Notes: generated by a model not told the origin, from the letters alone. A DNA stretch of 50,239 nt from CAYTLW01 sp964438735 (GCA_964438735.1 CAYTLW010000048.1:1-50239), one strand, 5' to 3'; positions 40,191-49,277 are shown, numbered from the stretch's first letter. Numbers and translations: made by a program.

Positions 40191-42317
40191 ATGTGGACCA
40201 GCAAGGCCGCGGGACGCTGTCTGGCCACGTGCGCATTGTGGATGATCGGCTTGTCGATCGCCTGCACGCGACCGCCGCCGGATGCCGAAGACGTGGTGGA
40301 GTCCAGCGACGAGGGCGTCGCCGTCGACCTGGGCAAAGCCGTTGGCGATGCCTTCGACATCAACCGAGCGTGCGACCTCGGCGAACGGTACTGCTGGCAG
40401 GGCAAGCTGTGGACCTGCAAGAACTCCGGCGAAGGCTTCAAGCAGGCCAACTGCCCGTCCTACAAACCCGTCTGCGTGGTCGACAAGTGCCTCAAGTGCG
40501 AGCCCAATGGTCGACGATGCGCGCCGCCACCGGCGAACGGGGGCGTCTCGTTCACCATCCTGGGCTGCGACGCCGAGGGCAAGAAGGAACGCCCGGTCAG
40601 CAATTGCACGGGCGACCAGGTCTGCTTCCAGGGCGAATGCGTGACCTGCAATCCCGGCGCAGTCGGCTGTGAGGGCACCAAGGCGCGCCGCTGCCAGGAC
40701 GACGGCAAGGCCTGGCAGATCGTGCAAGACTGCGCCGCCAAGAAGCTGATCTGCGTGGCCGGCAACTGCGACACGTCGTGCCCCGTGGACCACGCCCTGG
40801 ACGGCCACCTGGGCTGCGAGTTCTGGGCCGTCGATCTGGACCAGTTGACCAAGACGAACGGCCGCGCTTTCGACGCCCAGGCGGCACCCTTCGGCGTCCT
40901 GGTCGCCAATCCGGCGGCCAAGGCGACACTGATCCGGGTGACGGCCGACGCGGTCGGTGCGGGGGGCCCCAAGGAGAAGATCCTCCAGGTGCAGCCAGGC
41001 ACCAGCCAGGCGATTGAGCTGCCGCCGAAGGAGTGGGGGATCGGCCACCAGAGCATTGACGGCAGCGGGATCTTCCGGCGCGCTTTCCGCCTGCGCACCT
41101 CGGCGCCCGTGGCCGCATGGCAACTCAACCCCATCTCGGGCACACCCCTGGCCTCCGCCGACGGCTCGTTGTTGCTGCCAACCGCCATCCTCGGCGACGC
41201 CTATCGCGGCGTGGCCCTGCCCCAGCAGCCCGCCTCCAAGGACGCCGCCTGGCGAGCTTCCATCACGGCGGTCGCGGTACGCGCCGGCGACACGGCGGTG
41301 ACCGTCTTCGTCAAGAGCAACATGGCTGCGGGGCCGGACGTACAGGCGCTGGCGAACGGTGCTCAGCCGATCTTCAACCTGAAGCAGGGCGATGTGCTCA
41401 GCCTGCAAACCGACGCCGCCGACGGCGACATCAGCGGCATGTGGGTGGGCGCGACCCAGGACATCGCCCTCTTCGCCAGCAACGAGGGCGTCCTGGCGCC
41501 CGCGACCGGCAACTGCGTGCTCGGCGCCGGCGTCAAGAAGGAGTGCGCTGGCTTGTTCGAGGGCACGGCCGCCTGCGATCAACACGCCGAATGTCCCAGG
41601 CCCTGCTGCGTCGACCACACCGAGGGCCAGCTGCTGCCCTGGGGGCTGTGGGATAAACACTGGGTCGCCACCAGACTGGCCAGGCGCGGCAAGGAACACG
41701 ACACCTGGCGCATCGTGACCGGCCAGGACCAGACGATCGTCAGTTTGAAGCCGCAGGTCGGCAAGATGATCCCGCAGATGGACGCCGGACAGGTCTACGA
41801 GTTCGAGGCCGACGCGGACTTCGAGGTCGAGGCCAATGTGCCCGTGCAGCTGGTGCGGATCACCTCCGGCGCCTGGGCCACCGTGACGACAACCGAAAGC
41901 AAGTGCAGCAAGGACGCCGACTGCAAGAACAAGTACGGCTTCTCCGGCGTGTGCACGGGCGCCGGCAATACCAAGACCTGCGCCCCGCTGGGCGACCCGG
42001 CCCTGCTGGTCGAGCAGCCGGTCAGCCAATATCGCAAATACTATCCGCTGGCGATCCCCAGCGGCTATGTCGAGCGCTGGGTCCAGATCACCGCGCCGAA
42101 GACGGCCACGGTCGAGCTGGACAAGGTGGTGGTCGCCGGCAACAAGTGGCAGGTTATCGGCAAGACGAAATGGAAGGTGGCCAGGCTGTCGGTGTCGGAC
42201 GGCTACCACACGGTCAGCGGCGATGAACCCGTGGGCGTGCTGGTCTACGGCTGGGGGCCGGCGGTGGGCTTTGCATGGCCGGGCGGCGTGGCAGGGCCTC
42301 CAGCGCCAACACCGTAG
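40191..42317 (+). CDS. IgGFc-binding-protein-like secreted lipoprotein
   Basis: This 708-residue surface protein has a signal peptide ending IGLSIAC25, a weak but plausible lipobox. A Cys-rich region (residues ~60-200, for example CKCEPNGRRC-like spacing) is followed by the IgGFc-binding N-terminal-like beta fold starting CEFWAVDLDQ. That fold shows the repeated pattern of such proteins: FGVLVANPAAKATLIRV, FRLRTSAPVAAWQLNPIS, and SDGYHTVSGDEPVGVLVYG near the end. Many Myxococcota carry several such proteins, probably for adhesion; the IgG name comes from mammalian homology and says nothing about a target here. The start ATG 40191 has GAGGGGG upstream. Confidence 0.88.
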   Translation: MWTSKAAGRCLATCALWMIGLSIACTRPPPDAEDVVESSDEGVAVDLGKAVGDAFDINRACDLGERYCWQGKLWTCKNSGEGFKQANCPSYKPVCVVDKCLKCEPNGRRCAPPPANGGVSFTILGCDAEGKKERPVSNCTGDQVCFQGECVTCNPGAVGCEGTKARRCQDDGKAWQIVQDCAAKKLICVAGNCDTSCPVDHALDGHLGCEFWAVDLDQLTKTNGRAFDAQAAPFGVLVANPAAKATLIRVTADAVGAGGPKEKILQVQPGTSQAIELPPKEWGIGHQSIDGSGIFRRAFRLRTSAPVAAWQLNPISGTPLASADGSLLLPTAILGDAYRGVALPQQPASKDAAWRASITAVAVRAGDTAVTVFVKSNMAAGPDVQALANGAQPIFNLKQGDVLSLQTDAADGDISGMWVGATQDIALFASNEGVLAPATGNCVLGAGVKKECAGLFEGTAACDQHAECPRPCCVDHTEGQLLPWGLWDKHWVATRLARRGKEHDTWRIVTGQDQTIVSLKPQVGKMIPQMDAGQVYEFEADADFEVEANVPVQLVRITSGAWATVTTTESKCSKDADCKNKYGFSGVCTGAGNTKTCAPLGDPALLVEQPVSQYRKYYPLAIPSGYVERWVQITAPKTATVELDKVVVAGNKWQVIGKTKWKVARLSVSDGYHTVSGDEPVGVLVYGWGPAVGFAWPGGVAGPPAPTP

Positions 42318-42381
42318 TGTGAAGGCCCCAGTTCTCCGGTCGCGCGGCGGATTCCGAACCCGGTTCCAGTGGCCCGTATGC

Positions 42382-42387
42382 TACCCT
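42382..42387 (+). promoter_or_regulatory. Candidate -10 of the amidase gene
   Basis: TACCCT preceded by GC lies about 54 bases upstream of the amidase ATG. No convincing -35 is visible. Other genes in the window share the GCTA(T/C)nnT pattern. Confidence 0.25.
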
Positions 42388-42440
42388 CGGCGCCGCTTCG
42401 GCAGGCCCGGAGCCCACCCGCCCAGGAGCCGGTCCGCTCG

Positions 42441-44774
42441 ATGCCCGCACGCAACCCCAACATTCGCCCGGTCGTGGCCACTGCCCTCGCCGTGACCGCG
42501 CTGCTGATCGGTTGCGTGGACGGCCATGAAGACCACCACCACATCCCGCCTGAGGTGGAGGCGGAGGCGGCGTTGATGACCCTGCCCATGGCGCTTGGCC
42601 AGGCCGAGTATGGCCCGGCCAACTGGGTCAAGGCGGTCAACTACACCACCGCCTGGCGCGGCAAGGGCCAGATCACCACCCTCGTCATCCACACCGTCCA
42701 GGGCAGCTACAAGGGCTGCATCTCCTGGTTCCAGAACCCCAAGGCCAAAGTGTCCGCCCACTATGTGATCGGCAAGAACGGCGAGATCACGCAGATGGTC
42801 AAGGAGAAGGACATCGCCTGGCATGTGGGCAGCGCCAACGGCTACACCATCGGTTTCGAGCACGAGGGCTACGTCTCCGACCCCAACTGGGCCACCCCAA
42901 AAATGCTCGACGCCAGCGCCAAGCTCGCCTGCCATCTGGTCAAGAAGTACGGCCTCAAGGCCACCAAGACCCACATCAAGGGTCACGTCGAGCTGCCCAA
43001 GCAGACCCACACCGACCCCGGCAAGCACTGGCCCTGGGCCACCTACATGAAGAAGGTGCAGGACTGCGTCGGCGGCAAGGTGGAGCCACCGCCCAAAGCG
43101 GGCTGCTGCGGTCTGAAGGTCAAATCCAGCGGTTCGACGGTGATCGACAACACCGGCAACAACTGCATCCAGAAATACGGCAACCCCAAGACCTGGTGGA
43201 GCGCCACCGACAGCGGCTGGGGCGGCTCGATGAACTACACCTACACCGCCAACGTCTCCTACCCGGACAACTGGGCGCGCTGGCGGCTGACCTTCGCCAA
43301 GGCGGGCAAGTACAAAGTCGACGCCTGGATTCCGGCCAAACATGCCGGCGCACCGGTCACCTACAAAATCAAGCACGGCGGCGTGGTGAGCAAAGCCAAG
43401 GTCAACCAGAAGGTCCACTCCAACAAGTGGATCAACCTGGGCACGTGGACCTTCAAGGGCAACTGCGACGAGTGGGTGGTGCTCGAGGACGCGCAGGGGG
43501 TCAAGGGCATCCAGATGGGCGTCGACGCCATCCGCCTGACGCCCGCCGGTCAGCCGCCGAAGTGCCCCGCAAGTTGCTCCGACAAGAACCCCTGCACCAC
43601 CGACTCCTGCAGCAACGGCAACTGTGTGCACAAGAACAACACCGCCGCCTGCAGCGACGGCAACCCGTGCACGCTGGGCGACAAGTGCACCGCCGGCAAG
43701 TGCAAGTGGAAGGTCTGGAAGAGCTGCGGCGACAACAACGCCTGCACCGACGATTACTGCGACCAGAAGAGCGGCGTCTGCAAGGCCAAGAACAACAGCA
43801 AACCCTGCAACGACGGCAACGCCTGCACCAAGGGCGACGTCTGCAAGTCGGGTACATGCACGCCGGGCGCGGGGGCCAAGTGCGGCGACGGCAACCCCTG
43901 CACCAAGGACACCTGCAACCCCAAGGGCGGCTGCAGCCACAGCCCGACCAGCGGCGGCTGCGATGATGGCAACCCCTGCACCAGCAAGGACAACTGCAAG
44001 AGCGGCAGCTGCAAGGGCGTCGCCAAGATCTGCGACGACGGCAACCCGTGCACCGATGACTTCTGCGGCGCCAAGGGCTGCGGCACCAAGGCCAACAAGA
44101 TGTTCTGCGACGACGGCAACGGCTGCACCACGGGGGATAAATGCATCGCCGGCGCCTGCAAGGGCACACCCAACGCCTGCAAGGATGGCAGTGACTGCAC
44201 CGTCGACAGCTGCAAGAACGGCGCCTGCAGCCATGTCGTGGCACCGGGCGCCTGCGATGATGGCAACGCCTGTACCAGCGACGTATGCGGCCCCTCAGGC
44301 TGCAGCAATCCGCCGCTGGACAAGGGAGCCTGCGACGACGGCAGCGCCTGCACGGGCGGCGACATCTGCAAGCAGGGCGTCTGCGCGGCCGGGTTGCTCA
44401 ATGGCTGTGACGATGGCGACGGGTGCACCATGGATCGCTGCGTCAATGGCGCCTGCGAGAACGACCCGATACCGGGCTGCAGCGGCCGCGCGGGCGACAA
44501 GGATGCTGGCCAGCAGGATGGCGACGGCGGCGATGGCGGCAACAAAAGCAACGGTGGCGCCGATGCCACGACGCCAGGCGATGGCGGTCTCGGCAACGCC
44601 GATGGCATCACCGGAGGCGACGTGGGCGTGACCATGATGGCCGCCCCTGCCAGCGGCTGCGGCGCGGCGCCCCAGCGGAGGACTGCAACACCGTGGGGCC
44701 CGATGCTGCCGGCCGCGCTCTTGCTGTTCGGGTGGGTCGCGCTGCGCCGGCGACTCGCATCGCAGGCGGGTTGA
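42441..44774 (+). CDS. N-acetylmuramoyl-L-alanine amidase lipoprotein with golvesin-like and Cys-rich repeat domains
   Basis: This 777-residue cell-wall hydrolase has its lipobox at LLIGC25. An Amidase_2 (PGRP-like) domain spans ~62-212, with candidate zinc ligands H84 (VIHTVQG), H182 (KGHVELP) and D192 (TDPGKHW). A golvesin/Xly-like beta domain spans ~222-370 (NYTYTANVSYPDNWARWRLT, then DAIRLTP). Twelve Cys-rich units of the CDDGNxCTxDxC type follow (379-680), then a Gly/Asp linker. The C-terminus SGCGAAP, hydrophobic helix (about 754-768) and RRR resembles the MYXO-CTERM sorting signal. It should cleave the amide bond between muramic acid and the peptide stem, on its own wall or another's. 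The ATG 42441 start is chosen by the signal peptide; AGGAG lies 12 bases upstream. Confidence 0.9.
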   Translation: MPARNPNIRPVVATALAVTALLIGCVDGHEDHHHIPPEVEAEAALMTLPMALGQAEYGPANWVKAVNYTTAWRGKGQITTLVIHTVQGSYKGCISWFQNPKAKVSAHYVIGKNGEITQMVKEKDIAWHVGSANGYTIGFEHEGYVSDPNWATPKMLDASAKLACHLVKKYGLKATKTHIKGHVELPKQTHTDPGKHWPWATYMKKVQDCVGGKVEPPPKAGCCGLKVKSSGSTVIDNTGNNCIQKYGNPKTWWSATDSGWGGSMNYTYTANVSYPDNWARWRLTFAKAGKYKVDAWIPAKHAGAPVTYKIKHGGVVSKAKVNQKVHSNKWINLGTWTFKGNCDEWVVLEDAQGVKGIQMGVDAIRLTPAGQPPKCPASCSDKNPCTTDSCSNGNCVHKNNTAACSDGNPCTLGDKCTAGKCKWKVWKSCGDNNACTDDYCDQKSGVCKAKNNSKPCNDGNACTKGDVCKSGTCTPGAGAKCGDGNPCTKDTCNPKGGCSHSPTSGGCDDGNPCTSKDNCKSGSCKGVAKICDDGNPCTDDFCGAKGCGTKANKMFCDDGNGCTTGDKCIAGACKGTPNACKDGSDCTVDSCKNGACSHVVAPGACDDGNACTSDVCGPSGCSNPPLDKGACDDGSACTGGDICKQGVCAAGLLNGCDDGDGCTMDRCVNGACENDPIPGCSGRAGDKDAGQQDGDGGDGGNKSNGGADATTPGDGGLGNADGITGGDVGVTMMAAPASGCGAAPQRRTATPWGPMLPAALLLFGWVALRRRLASQAG

Positions 44775-44856
44775 GCCGCGGTTCTTGCAGCGCTTTCCTG
44801 GCCACATCGACAGCCACCGATAGACAGCGCGTACCGCGTTCTGATACCGCCAATCC

Positions 44857-46047
44857 ATGCGCGTCGTCGTTTGCCAGGGTTTGGAGGCCATCGAAGAAGC
44901 GGCCTGGGATCGCCTGGTCGACGACCACAACCCCTTCATCGAATACGGCTGGCTGCGCGGTCTGGAGGTCTCGGGCTCGGTCGGTGCCGGCACGGGCTGG
45001 ATGCCGCTGCACGTATTGGTCCTGGACGGACCGGAAGCCGATCCCTCCGAACCCCTGGCCAATGGCGCGCGCCTGCTGGCGGCCACCCCGGCGTACCTCA
45101 AGACCGACAGCTACGGTGAGTTCATCTTCGACTGGGCCTGGGCCGACTTCCACCACCGCCACGGCGTGCCCTGGTATCCCAAGCTGGTGGTCGGCGTGCC
45201 CTACACGCCGGTCACCGGCCCGCGCCTGCTGCTGGCGCCGGACTGTCCAGACCGGGACGCCGTGGAGCGCCTGGTGGCGAACGCGCTGCTCGCCTTGTGC
45301 GAACGGCTGGAGTGCTCTTCGGTTCACTGGCTGTTCACCACCGACGACCAGGCCGAGCGTCTCGGCGAGCTGGGCTATCGGCCCCGCTTGAGCTGGCAGA
45401 GCATGTGGCACGATCGAGACTATGGCGACTTCGCGGGCTTCCTGGGAGCCATGCGCTCGTCGGCTCGCAAGGCCATCCGTCGCGAGCGCCGTCTGGCCAA
45501 TGGCCATGGCCTGAACATCGAGGTCGTGCACGGCCCCGACATGGATGCCGACCAGTGGGAAGCCATCGAGCGCTTCTACCGTGCGGGCTGCCAGGCGTAT
45601 GGCTCGGTGCAGTACCTCAGCGAGGCCATGTTCAGCTGGATTCGAACCCGTTTCGCCCAGCGCGTTGTCTGCACCATGGCCCGGCCAGAAGGCAGCGATG
45701 AATGGCTCGCCGGCACCCTGAACTTCCACAAAGGTCAGCACCTGTACGGGCGCTATTGGGGCACCGACGCGAACCTGGATTGCCTGCACTTCGAGATGGC
45801 CTACTACCGCCTGATCGAACACTGCCTGGAGCAGGGCTGGACCCGCTTCGAGGCCGGCGCAGGCGGCGGCCACAAGGTCAAGCGCGGGCTGCAACCCACG
45901 TTCACCCACAGCGCGCACTACATCTCCCGACCTGCCTTCGCCGCGGCGATCCATGCCCACGTGGAGCAGGAGGCCGACCACGTGCGCAAGACCGTGGCCC
46001 AGGGGCAGGCCAGGGGCTGCTTCAGACGCGATGGGAGCGCCAAATGA
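44857..46047 (+). CDS. FemAB/GNAT-like acyltransferase (peptidogalycan biosynthesis/recognition family)
   Basis: This 396-residue protein resembles the DUF482/FemAB-like group within the GNAT superfamily, often annotated as a peptidogalycan biosynthesis protein. Recognisable segments are NPFIEYGWLRGLE, GEFIFDWAWADFHHRHGVPWYPKL, MRSSARKAIRRERR, GRYWGTDANLDCLHFEMAYY, and FEAGAGGGHKVKRGLQPTFTHSAHY near the end. It is cytoplasmic, with no signal peptide. The true substrate is not established for the family. No strong Shine-Dalgarno precedes ATG 44857. Its stop overlaps the next start by 4 bases (ATGA), so the outer-membrane-protein gene is coupled to it. It lies just downstream of a peptidoglycan amidase. 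Confidence 0.9.
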   Translation: MRVVVCQGLEAIEEAAWDRLVDDHNPFIEYGWLRGLEVSGSVGAGTGWMPLHVLVLDGPEADPSEPLANGARLLAATPAYLKTDSYGEFIFDWAWADFHHRHGVPWYPKLVVGVPYTPVTGPRLLLAPDCPDRDAVERLVANALLALCERLECSSVHWLFTTDDQAERLGELGYRPRLSWQSMWHDRDYGDFAGFLGAMRSSARKAIRRERRLANGHGLNIEVVHGPDMDADQWEAIERFYRAGCQAYGSVQYLSEAMFSWIRTRFAQRVVCTMARPEGSDEWLAGTLNFHKGQHLYGRYWGTDANLDCLHFEMAYYRLIEHCLEQGWTRFEAGAGGGHKVKRGLQPTFTHSAHYISRPAFAAAIHAHVEQEADHVRKTVAQGQARGCFRRDGSAK

Positions 46048-46799
46048 GGGCCTCTTGTCGACTCGGCCCCTTCATCCGTGTGGCGTTTCTGGTGGCAGCG
46101 TGCGCCGTCATGGCGCCGGCCCCATCGGACGCCGCGCCGTCCGTACGGGCCGAATTGGGCACGGACCTGCCGGTGGACGCCTGGCTCGGCGTGCTCATCG
46201 AGGGTCCCGCCAGGGTGCGCCTGACCAGCAGCATCGGCCTCGTACCCGGCCCCTACCTCTTCGCCATGCGCAAGATCGGTGAACAGGTGGTGCCGGACTT
46301 TGCCGGGGGGCTGGCACGGGTGGCGGAGGCCTCGCTGAGCAACTCGGCGGTCTGGCGCATCCACCTGGGCTGGCGCCCCTTCGCCAGCCGGGGATTCATC
46401 TTCCACATCGGCTGGTCGGCCATATCCATGCGCGCTGGCGCCAACGCGTCCTTCTTCATGGCCGGCGTGTACGAGCAGGAACTCGACCCCGAGATTCGGG
46501 AGACCTCCGACAAGGTGCAGGCCGTGGCCATCGCCGAGCTGCAGATGCTCGACCTGGGCCTGGGTTGGGAATGGCAGCTCAAGGGACCGCTCTACCTGCG
46601 CTTGCTGCTCGGCTGGTCCTTCGCCCAGATCGTCGATGTGCACGCCAACATCGACTGGCAGCCGGGCACCGACGTGGACCCCGATCAGGCAGCGAAGGTG
46701 GAGGTGCTGGTGGACGACTACCTGAGCGAGTCTCTGCGCAGCAGTGGCCATCCGCCGCGCGTCGTGTTCGCCCTGGGCTGGCGATTCCCGGCGCCCTGA
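46044..46799 (+). CDS. Putative outer-membrane beta-barrel protein
   Basis: This 251-residue protein has a signal peptide of about 30 residues (cleavage near SDA-APS). The mature chain alternates hydrophobic and polar residues in short strands (FIFHIGWSAISMRAGANASF, LYLRLLLGWSFAQIVDVH) and ends with VVFALGWRFPAP. A C-terminal aromatic strand is usual for outer-membrane barrels, but here it is followed by Pro, so assignment to the barrel class is tentative. No family is recognised. The start overlaps the stop of the FemAB-like gene by 4 bases. Confidence 0.78.
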   Translation: MRASCRLGPFIRVAFLVAACAVMAPAPSDAAPSVRAELGTDLPVDAWLGVLIEGPARVRLTSSIGLVPGPYLFAMRKIGEQVVPDFAGGLARVAEASLSNSAVWRIHLGWRPFASRGFIFHIGWSAISMRAGANASFFMAGVYEQELDPEIRETSDKVQAVAIAELQMLDLGLGWEWQLKGPLYLRLLLGWSFAQIVDVHANIDWQPGTDVDPDQAAKVEVLVDDYLSESLRSSGHPPRVVFALGWRFPAP

Positions 46800-46870
46800 G
46801 GCAACGATTCCAAGGAGTTGATTGGCCTTCCTGGCAGTGCGGTGGCGCTCCTTTCGACGGGCCGATCTGC

Positions 46871-46876
46871 TACACT
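46871..46876 (+). promoter_or_regulatory. Candidate extended -10 of the fibrinogen-like protein gene
   Basis: TACACT preceded by TGC (extended -10 form) lies 29 bases upstream of the ATG at 46906. No good -35 is seen at 16-18 bases. Confidence 0.35.
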
Positions 46877-46905
46877 TCCAGCGCCAACCAGCCCGGAGTC
46901 GCACC

Positions 46906-49164
46906 ATGTCCCGACATTTCATTGCAGCCCTGACCCTGGCCGCCACCCTGGTCCTTTGCCTGCCCGCCTTCGCTGCCGCCCCTGGCACCTTGTCGATCCA
47001 CGGCACGCTCGCCGCGACCGGCGGCGGGCCGGTGGCCGATGGCGACTACACGATGGTCTTTGGCCTCTACGCCACCGACAAGGCGGCCGCGCCGGTGTGG
47101 ACCGAGGGTCAGGTCAAAGCGGGCGTGAAGGCGGGTCGATTCACCCAGGTGCTGGGTACGGTCAAGCCGATCACCGCCCAGGTGCTGGCGCCGCTCTCGC
47201 CCGGCTGGCTGGGCATCAAGGTAGGCGCCGATCCCGAGCTGCCCCGCATCCCCCTGCGATCTGTGCCCTGGGCGGTGCAGGCCGCAGCCGCCAATGGCGT
47301 GCAATGCTCGGGCTGCGTGACCGGCAAACACATCAAAGCGGGCTCCATCGGCGCCGACCGCGTGGGCTTCACCTGGGCTGGCAGCAAGACCAAGGGCGGC
47401 CCCGCGACCAGCGCCCTGGACCTGCAATGCACCGGCTGTGTGAGCGTCAGCGAACTGAAAATCGACGGCGACCTCGACCTGGGCGGCAACGCGCTCAAGG
47501 CCAAGGCCATCACCACCACTTCCATCGCCGCCGGCACCGTGTCGGCCAACTCCTTCGTCGGCGACGGCAGCAAGCTCAGCGGCCTCAAGACGCCGGCCGG
47601 CAGCTGTCCGCAGCCTGACCAGGTGGTCATCGGCATCGCCGGCGACGGCAAGTTGATCTGCAAGAAGATCGTCTCCGGGCTGCCCCCGGACGGCCTGGAT
47701 GACGTCTCCAACGGCCTGCTCACCAACGAGTTCATCGACGTCATCGCCAGCGCCAAGACCCCGGTCAAGATCGCCGACAACAACCCCACCGGCATCAGCG
47801 ACACCATCGAGGTGCCCGATCTGGGGCTGGCCGCCAAGCTGTGGATCGAGGCACACATCACCAACAGCGACCTGACCGGTCTGACCATCGAACTCTACGA
47901 TCCCACCAATACCAAGTACGTGCTCTACGACAAGGGCGGCAAGGGCACGGTCCTCAAGGCCAAGTGGCCCGAGACGGCCAAACCCATCAGCGGCGACCTG
48001 AGCAAGTGGTTCGGCAAGAACCCCAAGGGCAAGTGGCGCCTGCGCGTCCTCGATACCAAGCACCTCAACAACGCCTTCGACGGCGCTATCGAATCCTGGT
48101 CCGTGGGCATCCAGACCGTGTCCAGCCAGAAGGTCGAGGCCAAAGGCAAGCTCATCGCCAGCGGCGGGCTGCAGTTCATGGTCGCGGTCAAGCCACCGGT
48201 GACCTGCAACGCAGCCAACAAGGGCTTCGCCTACCTGGACGACAAGACCAACGCGCTGCGCATCTGCAACGGCAAGGAGTACTACGATCTGGCCCTGACC
48301 CAGCCGGGCACCAAGGACAGCCCGGGTGCCACCTGTGCGGCGATTCTCAAGAAGAAGCCCACCGCCACCAGCGATGTCTACTGGCTCGACCCGGACGCCA
48401 GCGGGCCCATCGCCCCCTTCCCCGCCTGGTGCGACATGAAGACGGCCGGCGGCGGCTGGACCATGGCCCTGAACCTGGACACCTCCGATGGGCACGTCAT
48501 GTGGTGGGCCAATGACCTGTGGACCAACAGCAGCGCCCACGGCGACGTGTCCAGCCCCTTCGACGGCGACCACAAGTCGCCCGCCTACAGCCAGCTCTCC
48601 GGCACCACCGAGCTGCTGCTGGTGGTCCACGAACAGGGCGCCATCAAGGGTTGGCGACACTTCAAGCGGCCCGACGGCAAGACCTTGCTCGCAGCCATGA
48701 AGGGTGGCGACAACACGCTCATCGGCACCAGCGTGGTGGCGTCCAATACCGCCAAGGTGTGGAGCGGCGAGCGCCTGGTGCGCACATCGACCCAGCTCTT
48801 CGCCAACCACTGCGTCAACCAGGGCAGCAGCTGCGTATCGGGCAACGCCGGCTCATCCGATGGCGATCGCATCGGCTCGCACCAGGGCACGCCGTCGGGC
48901 AATAACGGCGGCGGCCTCGGCAACTGGCACGACATGCGCTACTGCTGCGCCGGCAAGAGCTACGCCGGTAAGAACTGCAACGGCTCGGCCTTCCGAACCA
49001 CCTCCGAAGCGCAGGCTGGTTGGGCCTACAACACCCAGCATGGCACCTTCGGCAGCGACTCCTTCGGCAAGATGACCGGCACGCAGAACGACAGCGGCTG
49101 CGGCAACGCCAACTGGGCCAAAGCCAACAACGTCAACTACGACTACTCGGTCTATCTACGCTGA
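46906..49164 (+). CDS. Secreted protein with P-domain and fibrinogen-like C-terminal domain
   Basis: This 752-residue exported protein has a signal peptide (cleavage near AFA-AAPG) and no lipobox. The N-terminal beta domain (about 25-130, GTLSIHGTLAATGGGPVADG to PLRSVPWAVQA) is common in secreted proteins of this group. Two QCxGCV segments follow. A proprotein-convertase P-domain spans ~278-408 (EVPDLGLAAKLWIEAHITNS, GKWRLRVLDT, GAIESWSVGI), but no protease domain is present. The C-terminal 276 residues (477-752) start with CAAI and WCDMKTAGGGWTMAL, the hallmark of fibrinogen-related domains, and end with tightly spaced cysteines (RYCC, GCGNANWA). A carbohydrate or surface-binding role is likely. 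The start ATG 46906 has GGAG upstream. Confidence 0.88.
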   Translation: MSRHFIAALTLAATLVLCLPAFAAAPGTLSIHGTLAATGGGPVADGDYTMVFGLYATDKAAAPVWTEGQVKAGVKAGRFTQVLGTVKPITAQVLAPLSPGWLGIKVGADPELPRIPLRSVPWAVQAAAANGVQCSGCVTGKHIKAGSIGADRVGFTWAGSKTKGGPATSALDLQCTGCVSVSELKIDGDLDLGGNALKAKAITTTSIAAGTVSANSFVGDGSKLSGLKTPAGSCPQPDQVVIGIAGDGKLICKKIVSGLPPDGLDDVSNGLLTNEFIDVIASAKTPVKIADNNPTGISDTIEVPDLGLAAKLWIEAHITNSDLTGLTIELYDPTNTKYVLYDKGGKGTVLKAKWPETAKPISGDLSKWFGKNPKGKWRLRVLDTKHLNNAFDGAIESWSVGIQTVSSQKVEAKGKLIASGGLQFMVAVKPPVTCNAANKGFAYLDDKTNALRICNGKEYYDLALTQPGTKDSPGATCAAILKKKPTATSDVYWLDPDASGPIAPFPAWCDMKTAGGGWTMALNLDTSDGHVMWWANDLWTNSSAHGDVSSPFDGDHKSPAYSQLSGTTELLLVVHEQGAIKGWRHFKRPDGKTLLAAMKGGDNTLIGTSVVASNTAKVWSGERLVRTSTQLFANHCVNQGSSCVSGNAGSSDGDRIGSHQGTPSGNNGGGLGNWHDMRYCCAGKSYAGKNCNGSAFRTTSEAQAGWAYNTQHGTFGSDSFGKMTGTQNDSGCGNANWAKANNVNYDYSVYLR

Positions 49165-49174
49165 GATGATGGTG

Positions 49175-49203
49175 ATGTAACATCGGCGGCCCACGCCCGT
49201 CGT
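49175..49203 (+). promoter_or_regulatory. Possible ECF-type promoter before the sigma gene
   Basis: GTAACA (49177-49182), 15 bases, then CGTCGT (49198-49203) resembles ECF promoters (AAC-containing -35, CGTC-type -10). The spacing is a little short. It lies 75-100 bases upstream of the sigma-factor start and could allow autoregulation. GATGT-A-ACATC here is also a short palindrome. Confidence 0.25.
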
Positions 49204-49277
49204 GATGGTGGTCCTTCGTTCTTTTCAGCTGCCTCGTGTACCGCTGCTCAGACCGTCCGGCCGCAACGGAGCGCCCC

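Noticed and set aside
40140..42209. Minus-strand frame of 689 codons across the IgGFc-like gene
   Set aside because: It is antisense to a well-supported lipoprotein gene and lacks a signal, domain or start context.
42381..44234. Minus-strand frame of 617 codons across the amidase gene
   Set aside because: It is an Ala/Val/Gly-rich mirror of the Cys-repeat region with no ribosome site or family; the amidase on the plus strand explains the sequence.
45640..45655. GATTCGAACCC resembling a tRNA T-loop
   Set aside because: It lies inside the FemAB-like coding frame and no cloverleaf can be built around it.
46870..48810. Minus-strand frame of 646 codons across the fibrinogen-like gene
   Set aside because: It is a shadow frame with low-complexity Gly/Ala/Val composition and no conserved motif.
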